Positions 55,831 to 64,000 of a DNA stretch of 64,000 nucleotides are shown here, piece by piece. The number at the start of each line of letters is the position of its first letter. Position 1 is the first letter of the stretch. A program made the translations under genes and the position numbers. The notes below the pieces were generated by a model. It worked only from the letters and a program-made list of their open reading frames with translations, ran no database searches and was not told the origin of the DNA. Origin of the DNA: Coix lacryma-jobi var. lacryma-jobi (taxonomy: Eukaryota; Streptophyta; Magnoliopsida; Poales; Poaceae); the NCBI GenBank assembly GCA_009763385.1, contig CM019823.1, positions 29,355,668-29,419,667 on the forward strand, written 5' to 3'.

Positions 55831-58800
55831 AAGAAGCAGTACACTCAGCCCCAGCCTCGTACCGGTCATGTGCACCACACCACTGTGGAAGAAGTGCCAG
55901 AAGGAGAGCCTGTCACCGCTGGTACGTTTCTTGTTAATCAATGCCCCGCAGTTGTGTTGTTTGATTCTGGAGCATCACATTCTTTCATAAGTGAGAATTT
56001 TGTTTTGAGAAGTAATCTTGAGTTGATAGAGTTAGACCGGGGATATCAGATAAGTTCCGCCGGAGCCGTTCTCTCCGCGCGAAAAATGGCTAAAGGAGTA
56101 GGAAATGATCTTTGGGGATAAAAAGGCCATAGTGGACCCCATAGTCATTCCTGGTCTAGGTTGGATGTAATCTTGGGTATGGGTGGATGAAACTATGGAA
56201 GGTTAATCTAGACACCGCAGAGAGAATAGTGTCCATGGTTAGTCCCAGGAATGGATCTTCTTTCGGTTCAAGTTACCCCGAAACCCCCATGAGATTGGAG
56301 TGTTGTTCAATATCACGGCAAAACAGATAGCTGAGATCCAGTAGTATGTGAGTTTCCGGATGTCTTTCCTGATGAGTTGCCTGGTTACCGCCAGATAGGG
56401 ATGTGGAGTTTGCTATCGAGTTAATCCCTGGAACGGCACCCATATCACGAAGACCGTATAGAATGCACGCCAAAGAGTTAGCAGAGCTTAAGATTCAATT
56501 GCAAGAGCTTTTGGATAAAGGTTTGATACGCCTAGTTCGTCGCCTTGGGGATGTCCCGCTATCTTTGTGAAAAAGAAAGATAAGACTCTGAGGATGTGTG
56601 TGGATTATAGGCCGCTTAATGCAGTAACTATAAAGAACAATAAGTACCCCTTACCCCGGATTGACGTCTTGTTTGATCAGTTGTCTAAAGCAAAAGTGTT
56701 CTCCAAATCGACCTGAGGTCAGGTTACCATCAGATCAAGATCAGACGTGAGGACATACCAAAAACAGCTTTCTCTACTAGATATGGACTGTACGAGTATC
56801 TGGTTATGTCTTTTGGGTTGACTAATGCACCGGCACATTTCATGTACCTGATGAATTCCGTCTTCATGCCAGAGTTGGACAAGTTTGTCGTAGTGTTCAT
56901 CGATGATATTTTGGTATACTCTGAGAATGAGAAGGATCATGCTGAGCATCTACAAGTTGTTCTGACCCGACTTAGAGAGCATAAGTTGTATGCTAAGTTC
57001 AGTAAGTGTGAGTTTTGGTTGAAGAAGGTACCTTTCCTTCCTTGGTCACGTCCTTTCAGAGGAAGGAATCTCTGTAGACCCTTCTAAAGTACAAGAGTTA
57101 TGGATTGGCAAGCACCCACGAGTGTTTTTGAGGTTCGCAGCTTTTTGGTCTGGCAGGATATTACCGTCGGTTTATTCCGGATTTTTCAAGAATAGCCAAG
57201 CCTATGACCCGTTTGACACAGAAGAACAAGAAGTTCGAATGGACTCCAGAGTGTGAAACAGCTTTCCGCACTCTGCGAACGTTGTTGACTTCCGCACCAG
57301 TTTTGGCTCAGCCAAACTTGGAGGAACCTTTTGATGTGTTTTGTGACGCATCCAAGATTGGACTCGGATGTGTACTCATGCAAAATGGAAGAGTTATCGC
57401 CTATGCTTCTCGTCAGTTGAGACCACACGAAGAGAATTACCCCACTCATGATTTGGAATTAGCAGCCGTCGTGCATGCACTCAAGATTTGGAGACATTAC
57501 CTTATGGAAATCTATGTCATGTGTACACGGATCATAAAAGTCTGAAGTATATCTTCACCCAGCCGGAGTTGAACATGAGGCAGAGAAGATGGTTAGAATT
57601 AATAAAGGATTACAACCTTGAAGTGCATTACCACCCGGAAAAGCGAACGTTGTAGCCGATGCCTTGAGTCGCAAGACTCATTGCAACCCTACAACCACTT
57701 TTGGAGGATAGATTTAACCTTATGCACCCCGTTATGCTGAACAATATCACTCTTCAGTGCACCTTGGAAAGCGACATCATAGAGGGACAGAAAAATGATG
57801 CAGAGATTTGTCAGATTAAGAGAGAGGTTAGAAACCAGTAGTTCGTTGAACTTCAGAACGGACGAGCAAGGAATCTTGTGGTATAACCAGAGGTTAGTCG
57901 TTCCTAAGGATGCAGAGCTGAAAGGAAGAATTCTGGGTGAAGCTCACAATTCAAAGTTGTCTATCCACCCAGGAAGTAGTAAGATGTATCAGGTTTGAAA
58001 ACCAGATATTGGTGGTCGAAGATGAAGAAAGAAGTTGCAGCCTATGTCGCCAGATGTGATACTTGTTGCAGAGTAAAGGCAATACATCTGAAACCCGCCG
58101 GACTATTACAACCGTTATCGATTCCAGAGTGGAAATGGGAAGAGATCAGTATGGACTTTATCACAGGTCTTCCCACTACTCTCAAAGGGAATGATTCGAT
58201 TTGGGTTATTGTGGATCGGTTATCTAAAGTGGCTCACTTCATACCAGTCAAACTACCCACCGACCGCATCAGTATGCAGACCTTCATACAGAATATCTTG
58301 AGATTGCATGGGATTCCAAAAAGGATTGTCTCTGATAGAGGACCCCAGTTCATAGCACGTTTTTGGGAACAGTTGCACAAGGAATTAGGAACCAAGTTGG
58401 TAAGAAGTTCCGCCTACCACCCCCAAACCGCAGGGCAAACGGAGAGAGTAAATCAGATTCTAGAAGATATCCTGAGAGCTTGTGTCTTGTCTTCAGGAGA
58501 GTCATGGGAGAAATGGTTACCCCTTGCTGAGTTTTCATATAATAACAGTTATCAAGAAAGTATAAAAATGGCACCTTTTGAGGTTCTATATGGACGAAGA
58601 TGCAGAACCCCAGTAAATTGGGTTGAGTCTGGAGATCGAGGATTCTATGGGTCCGATTATGTAAAAGATGCCGAGGAAATTGTGCAAACAGTACAGCAAC
58701 ATATCAAGGTAGCACAGTCTCGACAAAAGAGTTATGCTGACACCCGAAGGAGACCTTTGGAATTTCAAGTTGGAGACTATGTGTATCTCAGGTTTCACCT

Positions 58801-59207
58801 ATGAGAAAGGTCCACGCTTTGGAATTAAAAAGAAGCTAGCACCTCGATATGTGGGACCTTACCAGATCATAGCAAAGAAGGGAAAAGTGGCATATGAAGT
58901 GCAGTTACCCCAGTGATGAGTGCAGTTTCCCAGTGTTCCACGTATCACACTCACAGCTGAAGAAGTGCCTTCGAGTTCCCGAACAAGAGGAAGTTCGAGT
59001 CCCGATGTCACGATCAGATCAGATCTGGAGTACTACGAACAACCTAAGGAAATTTTGGATACCAAGACTCGAGAGACTCGTAACCGAACAGTGAAGACTT
59101 ACAAGATTTCTTGGAGTAATCACGGACCCAACGATGCTACATGGGAAACCGAGGAGTACCTAAGCGTAAACTACCCCGCTTTTTATAAAGATTGGTACGT
59201 AACTTAA
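55831..59207 (+). pseudogene. Chromovirus pol: protease, RT, RNase H, integrase, chromodomain; frame-broken
   Basis: Protease LFDSGASHSFIS at about 55957. RT pieces with VDYRPLNAVTIKNN, YPLPRIDVLFDQL and the catalytic FIDDILVYS (56896 onward). RNase H with PFDVFCDASKIGLGCVL, ENYPTHDLELAAVVHALKIW and DALSRK. Integrase with a zinc-binding start (CDTCCRVK) and the acidic triad in DFITGLP, VSDRGPQF and GQTERVNQ. The C-terminal chromodomain (about 59022-59190) reads PKEILDTKTRETRNRTVKTY then KISWSNHGPNDATWETEEYL; the conserved tryptophan of the aromatic cage is present, but the outer two cage positions look like P and H. TAA at 59205-59207. At least eight frame changes. It would copy the RNA and insert the DNA, with the chromodomain guiding site choice. 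Confidence 0.88.
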
Positions 59208-59228
59208 ATCTCGGGACGAGATTTCTTT

Positions 59229-59242
59229 AAGGGGGGAAGGGC
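59229..59242 (+). promoter_or_regulatory. Polypurine tract
   Basis: AAGGGGGGAAGGGC directly before the 3' LTR start, as expected for plus-strand priming. Confidence 0.8.
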
Positions 59243-62200
59243 TGTGACACCCTGGTGTCAAGCACTGCATTAGGCACTGCAATTAGCCACTAAGAAAGCA
59301 TAAGCAATGCATTGCATCATTTCATGTGTAAAGTATGCCTTTGATCTTTTGTTGTTTATTTGAAATTGGATTTCTATTGACTTGATGCTTTGATTTTGGC
59401 TTTATTCTTGAGGAGGATTTATAAATGGTTTTCAAAAAAGTGTTCTATATAAAAGTTGTAGAGAAAAATATTTTGAGCAACTTTTATATTTGGGTCAAAG
59501 CCTGGTTTGAAGTTTTTCAAACTGTTTTGAGAAGTCAACTTTGGAAATTTCTGGAAAAAGAAAAAGAATGTTTTTCTTTCCCGGCGCCAACCTTTCGGCC
59601 CATCCGCCTTTCGGCCCGCTTCCCCCCTCTCCCCGCCTGGCCGCGCCGCCTCGCCCCGCGCGCGCCCGCCCACGCGCACCGCGCGCGCCGGCCACCTTGA
59701 CACACGGCCGCGCGCGTACGCCGGCCGGCTTGCCGCGTGGCGCCCCTTCTCTGCGCCAAATCCACGCCGACCACTCCCTCTCCGATCTTCTCCACCAGAG
59801 CACGCCAGCGATCTTCGCCGGCCACTCCCGCGCATCCTCGTCTGCCGAGCCGCCTGCCGCCGCCTCGCCGACCGAGCCGCCGTGGCCCCCCGCAGCGACC
59901 ACCGGCCGCGAGCCGACCAAAAGCCCGAGCACTCCACCCTCCGCTCCTTCCCTCACTCACTCGCGCACTCACTCTCGCTCTCACTCCCCACTCTCACCCG
60001 CGCACGAAGCAACTGAGCACTCTCCGCTCGCTGCAAACCACCGCCGCAAGCCCTTCCCAAATTCCCCAGTCACCACCTCCATCACCCACCCCCACCACCT
60101 CAACTCACTCACCAGGCCGTATTAACCCCGGCCACTGCCCCGCCTTCGTCTGCGGACACACGGTGCGCACCCCCGCGCCCTCCGCCGAGCCTCCACCGAC
60201 GGGCCGAAGTCCGAAGAGCCCCGCCGCGGAAGCTTTCAGCGCCGCTCGGAGCCCGGAGCCGTTCGTCCCCGACCCGAGCTCCACCGCCTCCCTTCTTCCT
60301 CCTCCAGCTTCGCCAAGCCAAGGCAAGGTGAGAACACCAACTAGCCCTAACGCTACGTTCCCTATCTCTCTGTTCACCACGGCCGAGCGCCATTGCCGCC
60401 ATCGCGGACCTCACACGTGGCCAGCACGCACCACCAGCGCACCTCCGGCCAAACCATCACCCCTAGGACTCCCCTCTAGGTTCACTGAGTCTCACACGCC
60501 CGCCAGTTTAGCCGGCGACCGCCGGAAACGGCGTAGCCGCGCGATGCCGCGCCGCCGTGCGCTGCCGCTCGCCGCCGCACGCACGCTACGGCCGTGCGCT
60601 GGCCAATCCACCAGTACCGCCGGATGCGCCTCGTGAGACGAGTCCGCAGGGCCCAGCCTCCCCGCCGGCGACCTCACCGACGGCGAGAAATCGCCGGACC
60701 AATCCCTCCCCTGTTTCCGTCTCGTCCGAGCCCCCGAGTCCGGCCTCGGACGGGCGCGCCTGTTTTCCGATTCGCCCGAGCCCGCGAGCCAGGCCTCGGA
60801 CGAGCGTGCGTTCTTCCGTCTCGCCCGAGCCCTCGAGCCAGGCCTCAGCCTCGAACCAGGCCTCGGACGGCGTGTATGTTCCCGTCTCGCCCGAGCCCTC
60901 GAGCCAGGCCTCAGCCTCGAGCCAGGTCTCGGACGGCTAATGTTTTCCGTCTCGCCCGAGCCCTCGAGCCAGGCCTCGGCCTCGAGCTCGGCCTCGAGCG
61001 AAACCTCGGGTGCGGTCTCGTTCGAGCCAGGCCTCGCCGATTCGCTTTCCGCCGTGCGCCCGAGCCCGAATGGGTTCTGCTGACCCACGGGTCCCGCGCG
61101 TCAGCCCCTTACCGGTCCATAGACCGAGTTCTCGCAAGCCAGCCGGAGAAGTTAAATGTTTTTTCTTTTCGGTTTAATTTCCAGAGATGCTTGTTATTTT
61201 TGTGTAGCCTGTTTTATAAATCCAAATGAAGTGCTTCCAGTTTTATTAGCTTTTTATGAATAGATCTATCATGGGAAAATATGAATGTATTTTTGATAGC
61301 AGTTTATTTTACTGTTTTCATTTATTTCAGTTTATATGCTTTTGTTTAAATAAATGATTATAGTGTTTTCTGGTGAGATAATTCCTGGAAAATTTTGTGT
61401 AAGTTTATTATACTGTTTGGCACCTGTGAAAAATATATGATGCACTGTTTTATGAAAAAGTTACTGTTATAGTTAAAAGTCTCTTTTTGCTGATTTCTTA
61501 GAATAAGTGTTAAGGTGTTTTATATGTGAAATAAAATATGGGAAAATTTGTACAGTCTCTGTATGCCATGAGAGTCTAGAAAAATATAAACTTGATCTGT
61601 TTTATGGAAAAATTTGTAGTTGCTTTACAACTGTGCTTTTCTGTATAGATCTTTAGAAATTCATGTAAGAAAATATATGATGGTTCTGGTCATGGAACTT
61701 CTGGATAAATATGAAATGTGAAGTAGAATCTGGGAAAAATAGGAAATAGAGCTATGCACTCTTTTACAGTAGGGTTGTAGTTCAAAGTACCTTTTTAGGC
61801 AGTTTGCTTGTCATTTTTGTATCTGCAGCTCTGTATTTTATCTTTGGCTGAAACTTGTTCAGTAGAGTCCAGCAAGTGTGGTTTACCTTCTGGAATTTTT
61901 GTGGATTTTTCTGAGCCCAGAAAAATACACTTGCAGTTCAAATCTGAGTTTCCTTTGATGTATTTAAATAAGAAAGAGTTGAATACTCAGATTTTGTTTT
62001 ATGAAATAAATGAGATATTGCCCCAATGTTAAAAGTGGTTCAACAAGTTGGCTTTGTTGGTTTGCAAGAGTTATTCTTTTCATGCCACTTCATCTTGCAC
62101 CGCATTTATTGAATTATAAATTCATCGCATGCAATAGGATAGATCCCCCGCCGAGCTTCACCAAGAGCAGGAGCTAAACGCCGAGCCGGAGATCCAGGAG

Positions 62201-63801
62201 CTCCAGCAGTCAGAGGAAGTCGACCCCGTCCACGACACTAACCTGCCCGAGTGCCCCTCCCACGAGGCCTCGGTTTTCACTCAAGGCAAGCCCCGGAGCA
62301 TTCTAAGTCTCCCAGTTTTTGCAATTAATTTACTTGAGTCCTTTTATATTGTGATGCATTAGGTATAGGAGTTGATTGAATCCTATTTGTTGCATTACCA
62401 TTCCTTGATTATTGATTATTACCTGCCTTGTTATCCTGTACTGCTTATAATGTAGAATTGCTTAGCCTGCTTAATAAAAGTAGTAGTTAAGGATGTTTCC
62501 GTAATACCCCGATGGGTATTTACCGGATCACGGTTGGCTATATTTGCTATCGTGGAAAAGAACCTGAGTAGTAATGAAATACGGTCAACTGGAAGGCAAG
62601 GCACAAGTTTGGAAACTTGGGGCAGTCCGTCCGTTGGATCGTGTAGGTTTGTATCGATGTTGGCCCTCGTTCATTTTTGAACGCGCCCTTTTACTTAGGG
62701 ATATGTCGGTGCCGTAATCATCGACCCCAAAGCCGGTTAGAAGCTGTTCGGGCCGGTCTCAACCCGTGTCGTGCCCTCTAGTACGGAAGTTGCGATCTGC
62801 CGCGTGAGGCCATCGCCAGACTCTGATTGGGCGGTCCGTGCTTGAGCCGCGACGATTACCACCACGAACAAGCGTCGAGCGGTTGCCCAATGCATGGACC
62901 CGACGGGGAAAGTGTGGGCTGGTATTAAGGTCTTTCATCTTTCACCAGCTGGTTTGGAATTCGATTCGAGTCGCCGTCTCCCCCGGTTAGTGGGAAACTA
63001 TGGCGAGCTTCACCACGATACAACTCCATGTGATGTTTAAAGGTTCAACTAAAATGTGGATAAGTCAACTGGATATGGTTATATTATTGTTTGTTAGATT
63101 CAAGTGAGTGCTCTAGTACAGGTAATAACCTAGAACTAAGGAGTAGGTTTAAAAGTAACAGCTCATCATAATCATTAATTATCCCTTATCTGAATTTGAG
63201 CCTTTCGCAACTAAAAGATCCCAGCTCCACCTCAAAAGCCTTGCATACCCTTGGAGTCTTTTATTTTCAGTTAGACGGGTAAGTCTAGCTGAGTACATTC
63301 CCGTACTCAGGGTTTATCCCGTTTGTTGCAGATGGCCAGGTCTACTTTGGCTATTGTAAGCACTGCCTCTACCCAGTGGAAGGTGATGAGGAGTAGGCCC
63401 AGGGCAGGGTCGTCAAGAAGCTTTCCTCCTTCTTTTGCCGGACTGAAGACTACTGGTGGCACACTATCTTAAAAAGGAGGAATGACTTGTGTTGAGTTGG
63501 TTTATCAAACAATGTTTTATTTGGACCACGTTTGTTGTGGTCGTGTTTTAAACTTATTCGAGCTTCCGCACTTTTAAACTCAATATTGTAAATAACTCTG
63601 ATGTTTTAAATTCGATTTCGTTTCGCTGTGATGTATCTTTACGAATGTAACCTTGAACGATGCGATCCTGTATGTTATGGTGTTAGAAATCCTTCGTGAT
63701 TTCCGGACTACCGGGGTTATATGGGTTCAAGTATGGTCGAAGTCAGACGGATTTGGCTAAGATAATACTTGAGCTCTTATCGCCAGGTCGGTTCCGCCAC
63801 A
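59243..63801 (+). mobile_element. Tekay-type 3' LTR (4559 bp)
   Basis: Near-identical to 48069-52702, differing mainly by one-base indels, a repeat-number change in the tandem block, and loss of one copy of a TTTTAAATTC-containing duplication (62-bp shorter stretch around 63597). Ends CCGCCACA at 63801. Confidence 0.9.
60710..61020. repeat. ~64-bp tandem repeats in the 3' LTR (five units)
   Basis: Same unit as in the 5' LTR, starting near 60715, 60763, 60813, 60881 and 60945. One unit fewer, and the second unit has TTCCGATTCGCCCGAG. Confidence 0.8.
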
Positions 63802-64000
63802 GGCCTGGAAGCTTCTCCCCGCTCTGTTCGGCTATTCTTGAAAATGATTTGTTGCAAAATTCTTCATTTGTGATTTGCCTCAGGGTCCACAGCGGCCAGT
63901 TTTTCCTCGCCTAGAGAATCGGAAGGTTTAATAATACCTTCATCTTGCCTCTGCTTGTTGGGGTCACTTGCCATTAACCATATAATGGAGAAGATACAGC
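63802..64000. other. Flank after the chromovirus, unclassified
   Basis: No homology recognised and no counterpart to the left flank at 48068. No ORF of note. Confidence 0.4.

Larger units (their letters stand above)
48069..63801 (+). mobile_element. Tekay-lineage chromovirus (Ty3/Gypsy), full structure, 15.7 kb
   Basis: LTRs 48069-52702 and 59243-63801 start TGTGACACCCTGGTGTC and end GGTTCCGCCACA. PBS at 52705, an extra ORF1 at 53428, gag from 54779, and pol in the order protease, RT, RNase H, integrase, chromodomain. PPT at 59229. The bases next to the LTRs are CCCAC and GGCCT, so no target duplication is visible. Every large frame is interrupted by small indels. Confidence 0.92.

Noticed and set aside
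1..64000. tRNA, rRNA, CRISPR or bacterial-type genes
   Set aside because: Looked for and not seen; all recognisable genes are plant or plant-transposon types.

Overview
The window is plant nuclear DNA, most likely from a grass and probably a panicoid. The evidence is dense nested LTR retrotransposons of Athila, Tat, Tekay and SIRE-like type, a CACTA element of the TTTAGTCCCGG subterminal-repeat type, Stowaway-like MITEs, and plant host genes (an ASR/ABA-WDS stress protein and exocyst SEC15). I see no bacterial-type operons, tRNA, rRNA or CRISPR.

Layout. (1) 1-9845: one end of a large CACTA (En/Spm) transposon, all genes on the minus strand. It carries a GRF-type zinc-finger gene, a frame-broken tnp2 transposase, an apparently intact two-exon Transposase_24/TNPA-type gene and a proline-rich downstream ORF that runs off the left edge. 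Its terminal inverted repeat is at 9829-9845. (2) 10050-22500: the gene-bearing stretch. It holds an ASR-type gene just beside the CACTA end, a candidate gene-carrying transposon with a broken F-box plus PB1 chimera (10843-13511), an intergenic zone with several MITEs, and a single-exon SEC15-like exocyst gene on the minus strand (19768-22194). (3) 23322-48068: a retroelement nest. A LINE reverse-transcriptase scrap is followed by SIRE/copia-like LTR pieces. One such LTR is split by a Tat-lineage Gypsy fragment (28236-36160), which itself contains a 4.06 kb solo LTR with a 5-bp target duplication. The same LTR is split again by an internally deleted Athila element (36266-47147, target duplication GAGGG). 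(4) 48069-63801: a full-structure Tekay-lineage chromovirus with ~4.6 kb LTRs, PBS, an extra first ORF, gag, pol with a C-terminal chromodomain, and a polypurine tract.

The most striking signal is in the Tekay element. Its first ORF (53428-54415), between the PBS and gag, begins with a near copy of the histone H3 N-terminal tail (MARTKxTARKxTGG, then PRxxLATK), and the pol of the same element ends in a chromodomain. Other unusual items are an array of hairpins with a constant loop and different stems inside a solo LTR, motif clusters just upstream of LTR TATA boxes, a telobox-like array upstream of the Transposase_24 gene, and a copied three-element junction inside the Athila LTR.

Single-base frame breaks are everywhere, including in the otherwise conserved SEC15 and ASR genes, and the two LTRs of the Tekay element differ largely by one-base indels. 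I suspect residual indel errors in the assembly, so 'pseudogene' calls based only on frameshifts are provisional.
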